DNA of 44,736 bases, taken from the NCBI GenBank assembly GCA_001767195.1, contig MEKU01000063.1, forward strand, positions 1 to 44,736, written 5' to 3'. Below the pieces are notes generated by a model. The model ran no database searches and was not told the DNA's origin. It saw only the letters and a program-made list of their open reading frames with translations. The DNA comes from Acidobacteria bacterium RIFCSPLOWO2_02_FULL_67_21. Its GTDB lineage: Bacteria; Acidobacteriota; Vicinamibacteria; Vicinamibacterales; UBA2999. Below are positions 34,630 to 43,671 of this stretch, piece after piece; within the stretch, counting starts at the first letter, position 1; each line of letters begins with the position of its first letter. A program made the translations under genes and the position numbers.

Positions 34630-36087
34630 TTACTTGGGGAACAACGGGTCGCTCGGTCTTTCGGATCCGATCGGCGCCTCTTCCTGACCCTCTTCGGGAT
34701 CGGCGTCGGCGTCGATTTCGCCTTCGGCCGCGAGCCCGAGCCGCTTGAGGATCCGGTGGAGCGCGGCGCGCGTCATGTCGGCTTTGCGTGCTGCGGCGCT
34801 GATGTTGCCCTCGGCCTCGTGCATGAGGTGCTCGACGAAGCGCCGCTGGAAGCGTTCGATGGCCGACCGCTTCGCCTCTTCGTAGGGCACCGACTCCGCG
34901 TCCTCGGGCTGCCAGTCGAGGTCGTCGTCCTCGAGCGCAATATCGGCGGGACTGACCTCGTCGCCACGCGCCATGAGCGCCGCGCGCTCGACGACGTTCT
35001 GGAGCTCCCGGACGTTGCCGGGCCAGTCGTGTGAGATGAGGAGCCGGAGAGCCCCTGGCGACAGCCGCTTGGCGACCTTCTCCGGCGACGTCAGGCGATC
35101 GAGGAACAACTTTGCGAGCAGCGGGATGTCTTCGATCCGCTGGCGCAGCGCCGGGACGGCGATGCGCATGACCGACAGGCGATAGTAGAGGTCGCGCCGC
35201 AGCCTGTTCTCGCGGAGGAGGCGACGGGCTTCCTCGTTGGTCGTGGCAATCACCCGGACGTCCACCTGGATGGGGGTCGACGAGCCGAGCGGCAGGACCT
35301 CTCGCTCCTGCAGCGCGCGGAGGAGCTTGCCCTGCAATCCGAGCGGCATCGACGCGACCTCGTCGATGAGCAGCGTTCCGCCGTCGGCCTCGAGAAAGAG
35401 TCCCTTGCGGTCGCGGTCGGCGCCGGTGTACGCGCCCTTCTTGCAGCCAAAGAGCTCCACTTCGGCAAGCGTTTCGGGCACCGCCGCCGCGTTGAACGCG
35501 ACGAAGGGGCGGCTCGCCCGCGGGCTCTCGACGTGGATCGCCCGCGCCACGAGCTCCTTGCCCGTACCGCTCTCGCCGAAGATGAGGACCGTGGCGCTCG
35601 TCGGCGCCACGCGGCGAATGGCTTCGATGACCGGCTGCATGTGGCGGTCGCGGCTGTAGATGCCGCGAAAGTCGTAGGTGCCGCGGAGTTCCGCCCGCAG
35701 CCGTGCGATCTCCTTCTGGTCCTGGATCTCGTGGAGCGCCCGCCTCGTGACCACGAGCAGCTCGTCGTTGTTGAACGGCTTGGTGAGATAGTGAAACGCG
35801 CCGCGCTTCATCGCGTCGACGGCCGAGTCGATCGTCCCGTAGCCCGTGAAGAGGATGACCTGTGCCTGAGGCCACCGCTCGCGCACGCAGTCGAGCAGCG
35901 ACAGGCCATCGCGTCCCGGCATGCGGATGTCGGAGAGCACGATATCCGCGGGGTCCCGCTCGAGCAGCTCGAGCGCCTCTTCGGCCGAGTGAGCGACGGC
36001 AATCTCGGCCGGGAGCTTGCCCAGGACCAGGGCGACGCCGCGCGCCAGGTCGCGCTTGTCATCGACGACGAGGATACGTGCGCTCAT
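34630..36087 (-). CDS. NtrC-family sigma-54-dependent response regulator
   Basis: This 485-residue activator has a receiver domain (1-115) with phospho-acceptor Asp53. The AAA+ domain (about 140-375) carries Walker A at 171-178 and the sigma-54 contact loop GAYTGA at 218-223. A Fis-type helix-turn-helix (398-450) and an acidic tail complete it. Its partner kinase overlaps upstream as ATGA. The sigma-54 promoter of nirS lies immediately downstream, with matching promoters at cobA and norS. It is therefore the likely activator of all three. The Fis domain is nearly duplicated in the CysG-like fusion at 13955-14848. Confidence 0.93.
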   Translation of the reverse strand: MSARILVVDDKRDLARGVALVLGKLPAEIAVAHSAEEALELLERDPADIVLSDIRMPGRDGLSLLDCVRERWPQAQVILFTGYGTIDSAVDAMKRGAFHYLTKPFNNDELLVVTRRALHEIQDQKEIARLRAELRGTYDFRGIYSRDRHMQPVIEAIRRVAPTSATVLIFGESGTGKELVARAIHVESPRASRPFVAFNAAAVPETLAEVELFGCKKGAYTGADRDRKGLFLEADGGTLLIDEVASMPLGLQGKLLRALQEREVLPLGSSTPIQVDVRVIATTNEEARRLLRENRLRRDLYYRLSVMRIAVPALRQRIEDIPLLAKLFLDRLTSPEKVAKRLSPGALRLLISHDWPGNVRELQNVVERAALMARGDEVSPADIALEDDDLDWQPEDAESVPYEEAKRSAIERFQRRFVEHLMHEAEGNISAAARKADMTRAALHRILKRLGLAAEGEIDADADPEEGQEEAPIGSERPSDPLFPK

Positions 36088-37703
36088 GACGGCGATGCCT
36101 CCACAGCATCCGCGCTGGCTTCGACCGCGTCGAACGCGGGGAGCACGACGGTGAACGTACTCCCTCGCACCTCGGAGCTCTCGACCGCGAGCACGCCGCC
36201 GTGGGCAGCGAGGATATCGCGCGCAACGGTGAGGCCGAGGCCCGTTCCCTCGGATTTCGTCGTGTGAAACGCGGTGAAGATCCGCTCTTGCTCCTCGGGT
36301 GGGATGCCGACGCCCGTGTCCACCACGTCGATGCGCAGCCGGCCCTCCTCCGTTCGGCCCAGGCGGAACGTCAGCGTTCCGCCATCAGGCATCGCCTCGA
36401 TCGCGTTCAATCCCAGGTTCACGAGCACCTGCCGGAGCTGGTCCGGGTCGCCGTACACGCGTGCGCCCGACCCGGTGACGTCTTCGCGATGGAGCGTGAC
36501 CCGACAGTCTTCCGCCTGGGGCATAAGCGTCCGTTCCGCATCGGCGACGATTTCCGCGAGCGAGACCTCCCGCCGTTCGGGCGGCCGTTGTCGCGCGTAC
36601 TCCAGGAGATCCCACACGATCTTCTTGCACAGGTTCGCGTTCCTGAGGACCGTGCCGAGATGGTCGTGCAGCGGGTGCTGCGGGCGCACCTCGTCAAGCG
36701 CATGTTGCGCGAACAGCGCAATGGCCCCCAGCGGGTTGTTGAGCTCATGGGCGAGGGCTGCGGCCAGCTTGCCGACGACGGCCATCCGTTCCTCTTGCAC
36801 CACCTGGGCCCGGGCGGCGGCGAGGCGTTCGCGGTCGGCGTGGAGCACGCGCACGAGACTCGCCACGATCAGACCGCATACGACGACCATGACGGCCACC
36901 GCCGTCCCGGTGGCCGCCTGCAGCATCCAGTCGGCCGGCGGTGCGACGCAGCCACCTCCGCCGTCCAGCACGCACCCGGGCGGGAGCCATCCACTGACTT
37001 CGGTGATGCCGAGGACGAGGACGAACAGCGCGATGCCCACCGCTGCGCGCCGCGGCCAGGGCGGGTCGAGCACGACCGCGGCGATCGCCGCATGGAAGAC
37101 GAAGAAGCCGGCAAACGGGTTCGAAAGTCCTCCGGCGTGGTGGACCAGCCAGGCGAGGATGCCCACGTCCACGGCGACCTGGCCGACCAGGGCGTTCTGC
37201 GTCCCTATGCGCCGTGTGCCGTACACGCTCAGGACCGTGTTGAACACAAAGAGCAGCGCGACGCCGGCCCAGAGGTACGGAGCCGCTCCAGACTCCACGC
37301 GGGGGCCATACGACGTCGCAAACGCCACGACGGCCACCGAGACCAGTACGGCCACCCATCGGAGCCCCAGGAGCCACCCCGCAAGCGCTTCCCGGAGCAA
37401 CGCGGCCGCGCTCTCCGGGCGTGCCGGCGTCTCGAGACCGGAATCCAGCGACGGGAGTACCCGTCCAAAGAGGTACAAACCGGCCGCCACGCCGCCGACG
37501 AGTGCGGCGGTGAGATCGCGGCCGAGGTACGCGAGGCGGCTGGTCTCGAGCGGGAACTCCCGGAGCCACAGGCCCTCGATCACCCCGTACGCGGCGAAGA
37601 TGACCGCCGCCGACCCGATCCAGACGAGCAGGGCCACGGCGAGACGGCCCGCAAGGAGCGGGGCCGTATTGATCGGTTCGCCGGCCGGCTCCTGCGCGTT
37701 CAC
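36084..37703 (-). CDS. membrane sensor histidine kinase
   Basis: This protein of about 539 residues has six or more TM helices (about 20-300), a short cytoplasmic coil, the H-box '[20 protein letters not shown]', and a C-terminal ATPase domain with '[15 protein letters not shown]' and '[13 protein letters not shown]'. There is no separate periplasmic sensor domain, so the membrane region itself may sense, or a partner may. The gene for a cytochrome c'-like protein lies just upstream. GTG 37703 is preferred because it follows the cytochrome stop; an in-frame ATG at 37793 lies inside that gene. Confidence 0.87.
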   Translation of the reverse strand: MNAQEPAGEPINTAPLLAGRLAVALLVWIGSAAVIFAAYGVIEGLWLREFPLETSRLAYLGRDLTAALVGGVAAGLYLFGRVLPSLDSGLETPARPESAAALLREALAGWLLGLRWVAVLVSVAVVAFATSYGPRVESGAAPYLWAGVALLFVFNTVLSVYGTRRIGTQNALVGQVAVDVGILAWLVHHAGGLSNPFAGFFVFHAAIAAVVLDPPWPRRAAVGIALFVLVLGITEVSGWLPPGCVLDGGGGCVAPPADWMLQAATGTAVAVMVVVCGLIVASLVRVLHADRERLAAARAQVVQEERMAVVGKLAAALAHELNNPLGAIALFAQHALDEVRPQHPLHDHLGTVLRNANLCKKIVWDLLEYARQRPPERREVSLAEIVADAERTLMPQAEDCRVTLHREDVTGSGARVYGDPDQLRQVLVNLGLNAIEAMPDGGTLTFRLGRTEEGRLRIDVVDTGVGIPPEEQERIFTAFHTTKSEGTGLGLTVARDILAAHGGVLAVESSEVRGSTFTVVLPAFDAVEASADAVEASPS

Positions 37704-37713
37704 CCGTGGCCCG

Positions 37714-38142
37714 TCACTTGGCGTCCTCGAGATAGCGCATATGGCAGGTCTCGCAAGTCTCATACAGATCGTTGCCTGCCTGTTCGAGTGCATCGCCCCG
37801 CTTCGCCTCGGTGATCTTCGAGAGGGCTGTCGCCTGTGCCACCAAGGTGCGCGAGAACGCCGTCCACGCGGCTGTGTCCCGGGCGAGCGCCGGGGTCATC
37901 AGGAGGCGGCCCGAGGCAGCAAGCGTTTCGGCCGCCTTTCCAAGGGCCGCCCACTGTTCGTCGTTTCGAGGCGATTCCGATGCCGCCCTGAAGATCGCCT
38001 CCGATGCAGGTACAGTCATCGTCGTCATGACTTCCTTGACCGTGCGCGGTGGCTGTGCGGGCTCCTGGGCGGCCGCGCTCGCCATGGTCCACGCAAGCAC
38101 GGCGGCCGCCGCGGTCCCGACGATGGCACAGGATTGATGCAT
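37714..38142 (-). CDS. cytochrome c'-like monohaem protein
   Basis: This 142-residue exported protein is mainly helical, with one haem site near the C-terminus (CETCH), as in class II cytochromes c / c'. Such proteins bind NO and similar ligands. It is the first gene before the kinase and response regulator, so it could be the NO-sensing input (inference). It starts just after a weak sigma-54-like element. Confidence 0.75.
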   Translation of the reverse strand: MHQSCAIVGTAAAAVLAWTMASAAAQEPAQPPRTVKEVMTTMTVPASEAIFRAASESPRNDEQWAALGKAAETLAASGRLLMTPALARDTAAWTAFSRTLVAQATALSKITEAKRGDALEQAGNDLYETCETCHMRYLEDAK

Positions 38143-38154
38143 GGCCGGCGAGTA

Positions 38155-38170
38155 CGCAGATTGCAGGCCA
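38155..38170 (-). promoter_or_regulatory. weak sigma-54-like element before the cytochrome c' gene
   Basis: Minus strand reads TGGCCTG, CAAT, CTGCG with correct 10-bp spacing but a poorer match. The predicted start would fall about 2 bases before the ATG, so it may be chance. Confidence 0.3.
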
Positions 38171-38233
38171 GGCCGGCGCCCTCGACGTTCCGCTCAAACC
38201 TCTCGCTCCGGGCACGTGGTCGCGGAGGCGCGG

Positions 38234-38269
38234 CGGAATAGTCCGCAGGCCTGACGGAATAGTTCGCAG
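38234..38269. repeat. tandem 15-bp direct repeat, candidate operator
   Basis: CGGAATAGTCCGCAG and CGGAATAGTTCGCAG start 21 bp apart (38234 and 38255), i.e. two helical turns. They lie between the divergent cytochrome c'/kinase operon and the GIY-YIG-like gene. The spacing suggests binding by a dimeric response regulator or LuxR-type protein. Confidence 0.5.
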
Positions 38270-38294
38270 ATAGCACGTCTGTGGGAGATCAACG

Positions 38295-38642
38295 ATGACA
38301 GACACCGAAATCTACTGGGATGGGCAGTCCGGGAAAGACTATGTCTACTGGATTCACCCCATCGGGACGTCCTTCAACGACGAGCCGGGGAATTTCATCT
38401 ACACGAAAGAGGACGAACCGGGATCGTGGGTCGCGATCTACATCGGTCATACTGCAAGCCTTCAAAACCGGCTGGCCGACCCCGAGACGGAAGCGTCCGC
38501 GATACGGAACGGCGCCACGCATGTGCACGTGCACACGACGCGCAGCGGCGAGGCGAGACGGGCGGCCGAGCAGGCTGACCTCGTCGCCAGGTGGGATCCC
38601 GTCTGCAACGCGTTACTGGTGCAGAATCACCCGGACAGGTAG
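38295..38642 (+). CDS. GIY-YIG-like domain protein
   Basis: This 115-residue protein has 'NFIYTKE' followed by 'WVAIYIGHTASLQNRL', matching the GIY-YIG core with its Arg. The later 'EARRAAEQADLVARWDPVCN' has the expected metal-binding Glu region. These domains are nucleases in UvrC and homing enzymes, but many small ones have no known role. A GGGAG site precedes the ATG. It overlaps the small convergent gene at 38627-38731. Confidence 0.65.
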   Translation: MTDTEIYWDGQSGKDYVYWIHPIGTSFNDEPGNFIYTKEDEPGSWVAIYIGHTASLQNRLADPETEASAIRNGATHVHVHTTRSGEARRAAEQADLVARWDPVCNALLVQNHPDR

Positions 38643-38731
38643 TACCAGGCAAGGATGCCGGCGAGGGCCAGAATCATGACGAGCCCCTCCGCGCAGGCCA
38701 CCGCGATGATCAGCTTTCGTCCCCCGTCCAT
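38627..38731 (-). CDS. 34-residue single-helix membrane protein
   Basis: MDGGRKLII begins a tiny protein that is almost entirely one TM helix with a short polar start. It follows the PAS-LuxR gene by 5 bp. It resembles in size the small oxidase-cluster subunit at 27152-27256, though sequence similarity is slight. Confidence 0.45.
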   Translation of the reverse strand: MDGGRKLIIAVACAEGLVMILALAGILAWYYLSG

Positions 38732-38736
38732 GGCCG

Positions 38737-39600
38737 TCAGCGGCGCTGTCGACCTTTGCCTTCTCCAATGGGGTTGACGGCGTGGATCGGGGGGTCCGCC
38801 AACGCGGATTCGATATGCGTGTCAGGATCGAGACGCGCGATCCGGTTCACGAAGGCGACCGCCTCCAGGCGCGTATGCACTTTGAGCTTGCTGAAGATGT
38901 TCTGGATGTGATTTCTGACAGTGGCCTTGCTGATACAGAGCTGGTCGGCAATGGCAGCCGTGCTCGCGCCCGTGCGCATGATCGTGATGACCTGCAGCTC
39001 CCGCTGGCTCAGCTCGCTGATCGGCATCACCACGTCCTGACTCGTGGTCAGCTTGAGCTTCGTCTGCGCCAGCTGCTGGCGGACCAGCAGTTCGATTTGA
39101 TGCGCGGCCGTGACATCCCGGAAGAGGTGCACGATCGTCGGCGGCCGGTCGTGACCGATGGGAACGGCGACACAGCTCACGTCGATCCACAGGGGTTGCC
39201 CGGTCTTCGTCCGCGTGGCCATGTCGAAGTGCTCGACCAGATCGCCTCCATGCAGCAGCGTCTTGATCGGGCAGGGCCACCCGCAGACCCGGTTGCCGTT
39301 GGTATCGCAGCCTCCAAACACGTCGCGGCAGTACTGGCCGACCACCTGCTCGGCGGGATAGCCCATGATGGCTTCGGCCGCGTGGTTCCAGAACAGAATC
39401 TCGCCCTGGGCTCCGCTCACCCAGACGCCATCGGCGGTGTTCGCAAACAGCCTGGAGACTTCTCCGAGCGGCTCGTCGGCTTGCGGACTTCCGGCGTCTG
39501 GCGACGCTGCGTCCCCGGACGCCGGCAGCGACGCCGACGTCTTGTCGCCTCTCCGCCGGGATTGCGCCACACGATCCGGTCGGCTGAGTTGGGGTGTCAT
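38737..39600 (-). CDS. second PAS-LuxR transcription regulator with conserved Cys
   Basis: This 287-residue protein has a disordered start (1-45), a PAS domain (about 48-170) and a LuxR helix-turn-helix (about 196-255). PAS-loop Cys are 91, 98, 106, 110 and 143; the 91/106/110 spacing equals 53/68/72 in the first PAS-LuxR protein. The helix-turn-helix pair is also similar ('SKATVRNHIQNIFSKLKVHTRLEAVAF'). The two are clear paralogues. It follows the GluTR-like gene by 15 bp. Confidence 0.85.
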   Translation of the reverse strand: MTPQLSRPDRVAQSRRRGDKTSASLPASGDAASPDAGSPQADEPLGEVSRLFANTADGVWVSGAQGEILFWNHAAEAIMGYPAEQVVGQYCRDVFGGCDTNGNRVCGWPCPIKTLLHGGDLVEHFDMATRTKTGQPLWIDVSCVAVPIGHDRPPTIVHLFRDVTAAHQIELLVRQQLAQTKLKLTTSQDVVMPISELSQRELQVITIMRTGASTAAIADQLCISKATVRNHIQNIFSKLKVHTRLEAVAFVNRIARLDPDTHIESALADPPIHAVNPIGEGKGRQRR

Positions 39601-39615
39601 CGGACCGCATCCTCC

Positions 39616-39885
39616 TCATCGCGCGCGATCGCTTCTAGTGAGCCCGAACAGGCGAACGGCGCTGTCCACGATATGCTGCTCTGGCTGCCCCGCCAGCACG
39701 CGTACGGGGTCTGCTGCGAGCGCTTCCACCACGCGTCCAACGACGGACTCGGCGATTTCACGCTGTTGGGCATCGAGCGGCGCGAGCTTCCGCCGTAACC
39801 TGAGGACCTCGGCGCGTCCGATGCGAGCGAAATCCTCCTGGAGCATGCGCGCGGCGGCCAATCCGCTCAACAGTTGACTGCTCAT
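39616..39885 (-). CDS. glutamyl-tRNA reductase dimerisation-domain-like protein
   Basis: This 89-residue helical protein resembles the C-terminal dimerisation domain of HemA ('LRRKLAPLDAQQREIAESVVGRVVEALAADP', 'HIVDSAVRLFGL'), without the catalytic or NADPH domains. Its GGGAGG site and tight placement suggest a real gene rather than debris. It might modulate HemA, hence haem supply (inference). Confidence 0.6.
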   Translation of the reverse strand: MSSQLLSGLAAARMLQEDFARIGRAEVLRLRRKLAPLDAQQREIAESVVGRVVEALAADPVRVLAGQPEQHIVDSAVRLFGLTRSDRAR

Positions 39886-39975
39886 GGGCCGTACCTCCCC
39901 GACACAGTGCGAGACTACGCTCCCCCGGTGGGGCTGTAAATCGAGCGTTCGTCTCAATTGACTGATGCACCTGCA

Positions 39976-40398
39976 CTACCCCGTGGGCGCGCATGGATGG
40001 GGAGAATTTCGCTGCACGTGCGAAGAAATCCGGACGCCTTGACCGGCGCGGGGCTTGGCCCACCGTGCGTGGTCGCCAAACGAGAGCCGCACGAATTCAC
40101 CGCCGGGCGCTTCGACTTCGAGCGCGTGCTGGATGCGGTCGGCCCGTGTGTCGAGGCCGAGCGCTCGCGGGGCGAAGACGGCCACCGTGGGGCCACCCTT
40201 CAAGCCGATACGGATGGTCGTTGCGCCTGTGGCGCCCTTCTCGGCCCTCACGAATGCCAGTGGATACCAGCCGGTGTGGTACGACAGCGTCGAGCCGTGC
40301 TGCACGCAGACCACGCCTGCCAGCGCTCCTTCATGGCTCCGGCTGAAGTGCTCCAGTACCGCACCCCAGCGCGCGCGTTGCACGTCATGAATGCCCAT
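39976..40398 (-). CDS. DUF5335-like protein
   Basis: This 140-residue soluble protein begins with a Trp-x-x-x-Leu-x-x-Phe-Ser-Arg-x-His-x-Gly segment and has a later 'ALEVEAPGGEFVRLSF' strand pair, resembling DUF5335. Function unknown. The start at 40398 lies inside the 3' end of the upstream membrane gene (14-bp overlap). Confidence 0.5.
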   Translation of the reverse strand: MGIHDVQRARWGAVLEHFSRSHEGALAGVVCVQHGSTLSYHTGWYPLAFVRAEKGATGATTIRIGLKGGPTVAVFAPRALGLDTRADRIQHALEVEAPGGEFVRLSFGDHARWAKPRAGQGVRISSHVQRNSPHPCAPTG

Positions 40399-41722
40399 CG
40401 GCTGTCGCGCTAATGCAAGCGGAGTGCCCGTCGCGCACCGCATGAAACGCGCCGGTGAGCACGGACACGTGGTCAAGCGTCGCGGCGGCGACGCCCGCGA
40501 ACAGGGCGGTGGCGCCCAGACGCACGAGCGGCGCCGATTCGAACCCGAAACCGGCGGCCAGTGCCATGACGCCGATCGTCCATCCTGCCAGTCCGAGCAC
40601 CTGCAGAGAACGGCTGCGCATCGCGTGGGGTGAGGGCGGCGGCACGCGGTAGCCGCTCGACGCGTACGCCCAACACCACGTCACCATCGGCAGGAGGCGG
40701 ATCTCCATCGCCGCCACCATCTGCGCCAGGAAGCCGACCAGGCCCAACACGCCGTACACCGATGCGGCGCGGAGCGTCTGGGCCGAGAGTGGCACCATCA
40801 GCAGGGTCAGCCCCAGCAGGACGGCCGCGAGCAGGGACGCGCCGGCCGCCGCGGCGTGCAGGACAGCGAAATCGACCCTGGGCGCTCCGGCGGGTCTGGG
40901 CGCCGGGTGGCGCAGCATCCAGACGACATGCCCGAGGAACACAGCGAGTCCTGCCACGATCATCGCGCCGAAGAGGCGCCCCGCGACGCTGCGGAGCAGC
41001 AGCGACGCGAAGAGGCCCAGCACACCGGCCTCGAGGAGGAGGGCACTCGCATACAACGACCGCCCCGACGGCATTCTCGAGGGCAGGACCATCGGGAGCA
41101 GCCGGTATCCGACGCCCACCACCATCATTGTCGCCCAGCCGATCGCCGCCAGATGGGCGTGCGCGATCACGTTGGAGAACAGGGGCCCTGGCAGCACATG
41201 TGCGACCCGGTCGACGGCGATCAGGACGCCCATCGATGCCGCCAGCCAGAAGTTGACGCATGCCAGGATGATGTGCAGCCGCACGGCGGCCGGGACGGCC
41301 GCGCGCCGGATCTCCGCGAGGATTCGCGATGTCATGTAGAGCGCACCGCATGTCACAGTTGCGGCCGCCCATGCCGTCCCGGCGTGCTCCCGGATCCACA
41401 GGCTCACCACCATGCCAGCGAGCCCGGCGGTGACGAGTGCATACGCCACGTAATCCATGCCGCGCGCCCGCATCTCCATGCGGAGGGCCAGCGGGCCCAC
41501 GATGTAGAAGGCGCCGAAGATGGAGCCGGTAATCCATCCCAGCGTGATGAGGTGTACGAGCGCGGCGGTCCACGAGTGGGCGAAGAATCCGACAACCGCG
41601 TCGGGCTGGTACGCCGCGAAGGCACAGGCGACGGCGAGCGCGACGTGCGCCGTCGCCAGATAGAGGAGCGGCGCGGCCTGCGAGGGCACCCTCGCCATCG
41701 GATCGCGCGTTGCTGCCGACAT
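40385..41722 (-). CDS. 12-helix haem-copper-oxidase-like / NnrS-like membrane protein
   Basis: This 445-residue protein has about 12 TM helices and His-bearing helices 'ALVHLITLGWITGSIFGAFY' and 'IAHAHLAAIGWATMMVVGVGYRLLP'. These resemble haem-binding helices of NnrS and of oxidase subunit I-like proteins. The CuB His pair of oxidases is not seen, so catalysis is doubtful. It starts 10 bp after the radical-SAM gene. A role in NO tolerance or haem handling is inferred from context. Confidence 0.6.
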   Translation of the reverse strand: MSAATRDPMARVPSQAAPLLYLATAHVALAVACAFAAYQPDAVVGFFAHSWTAALVHLITLGWITGSIFGAFYIVGPLALRMEMRARGMDYVAYALVTAGLAGMVVSLWIREHAGTAWAAATVTCGALYMTSRILAEIRRAAVPAAVRLHIILACVNFWLAASMGVLIAVDRVAHVLPGPLFSNVIAHAHLAAIGWATMMVVGVGYRLLPMVLPSRMPSGRSLYASALLLEAGVLGLFASLLLRSVAGRLFGAMIVAGLAVFLGHVVWMLRHPAPRPAGAPRVDFAVLHAAAAGASLLAAVLLGLTLLMVPLSAQTLRAASVYGVLGLVGFLAQMVAAMEIRLLPMVTWCWAYASSGYRVPPPSPHAMRSRSLQVLGLAGWTIGVMALAAGFGFESAPLVRLGATALFAGVAAATLDHVSVLTGAFHAVRDGHSACISATADGHS

Positions 41723-41732
41723 CAAAGGCCCC

Positions 41733-42842
41733 CTATGCGGGAGCCACCAGCGGTTCGGGCGCCCGGGCCGGTTCGTACGCGCAGAGCGGGTCCGGCGCCA
41801 TGACGCTTCGGGTCGCCGCATAGGCCCGCGACCGGGAGCCGCCGCAGATCGCGCGGAAGGCGCAGCGGCCACACTTGCCGATCAGCGCATCCGGGGTTCG
41901 GAGGAGCAGGAACAGCTCGTGGTTCCGGTACACGTCGACGAGGCTTTCGGTCCGGACGTTCCCACACGGGACCGGCAGGAAGCCGCTCGGACAGATCGCG
42001 CCGACATGATCGATGAAGACGAATCCGTTGCCGTCGGTGACACCGCGGGGGGCCCTGAGTTGCCGGCTCCGCTCGACTGAGGGGCGCCGGAGTCCCTGTG
42101 CCTGACGCAGGCGGTCGCGCTGCCACACGACACGCTGATAGTGCGGCGCTTCGGTCGTCTTGATCCCGAAGGGCGACGTCTGCGACAGGTCGTACAGGTA
42201 GTCGAGCACCCGCTCACATTCCGTCGTCGTGACCTGCTCCAGGCTGACGCCCCGTCCGGTCTGGATGAGGAAGAACAGCGCCCAGAGCGTGACCGGCAGG
42301 CTGGAGACCAGCCGGGCCATCTCGACCAGGTGGGGCAGCGTCATGCGACTGATCGTCGAGTTGATCTGCAGCGGCAGGCCGAGCGCGATCGTCGTCTCGA
42401 CAATGCGCATCGTCCAGGCGTACGACCCGCGGACGCGCCGAAACGCGTCGTGCGTCTCCGGCGTCGGGCCGTCCAGGCTGATCGCCACGCGGGAGAGCCC
42501 GGCGTCCTTCAACTCCGCCAGCCGCGCCGGCGTGGCCGCGGCCGTGCCGCTCGGCGTCAGCGCCACCGTCAACCCTACCCCGGCCGCATGGCGGACGAGC
42601 TCGGCCAGATCGGGCCGACGGATCGGATCGCCGCCGGTGAGCACGAAGATCGGCGGTGTCGTGGCGAACGCGCGAACCTGGTCAATCAGCCGCTTGCTCT
42701 CGTCAGTCGTGAGCTCGCGGCGGTCGCGATACGGAATGGCGTCGGCCCGGCAGTGCACGCACGACAGGGCGCACGCCCGTGTCACTTCCCAGATGACGAC
42801 GAACGGCGCCCGGGCGAAATCCGCCACCGCGCCTGGGCCCAT
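41733..42842 (-). CDS. radical-SAM/SPASM protein (TIGR04053-like)
   Basis: This 369-residue protein has 'DFARAPFVVIWEVTRACALSCVHCRADA' with the Cys-x3-Cys-x2-Cys cluster, 'LTGGDPIRRPDL', and a C-terminal SPASM Cys set ('CPSGFLPVPCGN', 'CGRCAFRAICGG'). It is distinct from NirJ. Related proteins cluster with haem genes, but the substrate is not known. A perfect CRP/FNR-type operator lies 35 bp upstream. Confidence 0.85.
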   Translation of the reverse strand: MGPGAVADFARAPFVVIWEVTRACALSCVHCRADAIPYRDRRELTTDESKRLIDQVRAFATTPPIFVLTGGDPIRRPDLAELVRHAAGVGLTVALTPSGTAAATPARLAELKDAGLSRVAISLDGPTPETHDAFRRVRGSYAWTMRIVETTIALGLPLQINSTISRMTLPHLVEMARLVSSLPVTLWALFFLIQTGRGVSLEQVTTTECERVLDYLYDLSQTSPFGIKTTEAPHYQRVVWQRDRLRQAQGLRRPSVERSRQLRAPRGVTDGNGFVFIDHVGAICPSGFLPVPCGNVRTESLVDVYRNHELFLLLRTPDALIGKCGRCAFRAICGGSRSRAYAATRSVMAPDPLCAYEPARAPEPLVAPA

Positions 42843-42876
42843 GCCCGACAGGATCGCGTGACCCCGCCGCCGGGCC

Positions 42877-42892
42877 TATGACGGGTGTCATA
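42877..42892. promoter_or_regulatory. CRP/FNR-type operator of the radical-SAM gene set
   Basis: TATGAC, GGGT, GTCATA is a perfect palindrome. It lies 35 bp before the radical-SAM ATG and probably controls the following five genes too. Confidence 0.72.
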
Positions 42893-42900
42893 CGCCGGCG

Positions 42901-43599
42901 TCAGGAGAGGGCGACCGCCTCCAGTGCGGCGCGGTCCGCAAGCAGAAATCCGTCCCGATCGGTGCGGACGAGGCCCTCCTTGCCCCAGCGGCTCATGATC
43001 CGGATCGCGGTCTCGATCGTCGTGCCGATCATGTCGGCGAGCTCCTGGCGCGAGAGCGCGAGGGGGATGAAGGTCCCCTCCGGTGTGTGTTGTCCCATGG
43101 TGTCGGCGAGCTTCAGGAAGAATCGTGCAAGCCGTGCGTCGATCCGACCGGTGGACAGTTCGGTGAGTCGATTCGTCAACTCGACCAGGCGATGGGTGAG
43201 CCCGGTCAGGAGCCCCCGCACCATCGAGGGGTAGGTCTCCAGCAGCGAGAAGAACGCCTGGCGGGGGATCAGGAGGCAGGTCGCGTCTTCGAGGGCGACC
43301 GCGCTGGCGGGATACGGCCGCGACTCGTAGACGGCGACGGCGCCGACCGGGTCTCCGGGACCGAAGATCTCCAGGATGAGATCGCTGCCTCGCGCCGTGG
43401 TCTTGAACACCTTCACCCGGCCGGACATGACGGTGTACAGGGAGCCCGAGTCGTCTCCTTCATGAAAGAGGTACTCGCTCCGCTCGAACTCGCGCAGGCT
43501 CGCCACCGCCGCGAGCCGCTGCCGGTCCTCGCCCGACAGCCGGCGGAACATCGGCGTCCGACGCAGGATGTCATCCACGGAATCGGCCATGGGTCCCAT
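42901..43599 (-). CDS. CRP/FNR-family regulator, DNR-like
   Basis: This 232-residue protein has a cyclic-nucleotide-type sensor domain (about 15-130), a dimerisation helix and a helix-turn-helix (about 182-205). No N-terminal Cys cluster is present, so it is not FNR-type Fe-S sensing; a haem NO sensor as in DNR is possible. The recognition helix reads 'TTIETAIRIMSRW'. The E-x-x-S-R motif that reads TTGAT in FNR has Ile in place of Ser, fitting the different operator TATGAC-N4-GTCATA found 11 bp upstream of its own start. Confidence 0.88.
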   Translation of the reverse strand: MGPMADSVDDILRRTPMFRRLSGEDRQRLAAVASLREFERSEYLFHEGDDSGSLYTVMSGRVKVFKTTARGSDLILEIFGPGDPVGAVAVYESRPYPASAVALEDATCLLIPRQAFFSLLETYPSMVRGLLTGLTHRLVELTNRLTELSTGRIDARLARFFLKLADTMGQHTPEGTFIPLALSRQELADMIGTTIETAIRIMSRWGKEGLVRTDRDGFLLADRAALEAVALS

Positions 43600-43609
43600 T
43601 GTCGCCCAA

Positions 43610-43625
43610 TATGACGGCGGTCATA
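43610..43625. promoter_or_regulatory. CRP/FNR-type operator between the regulator and ric
   Basis: TATGAC, GGCG, GTCATA is a perfect palindrome in the divergent promoter region. It is likely autoregulation plus control of ric. Confidence 0.75.
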
Positions 43626-43671
43626 GGTGTGGATTCGCCGCTCGCGTAGGCTGCGTTCCATGGGGGCAGGC

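Noticed and set aside
39925-39945. Terminator hairpin after the DUF5335-like gene
   Set aside because: The CCCC/GGGG stem is only 4-5 bp and has no T-run.
40385-41722. Definite NnrS
   Set aside because: Helix pattern and His positions are only partly like NnrS; a general haem-copper-like label is safer.
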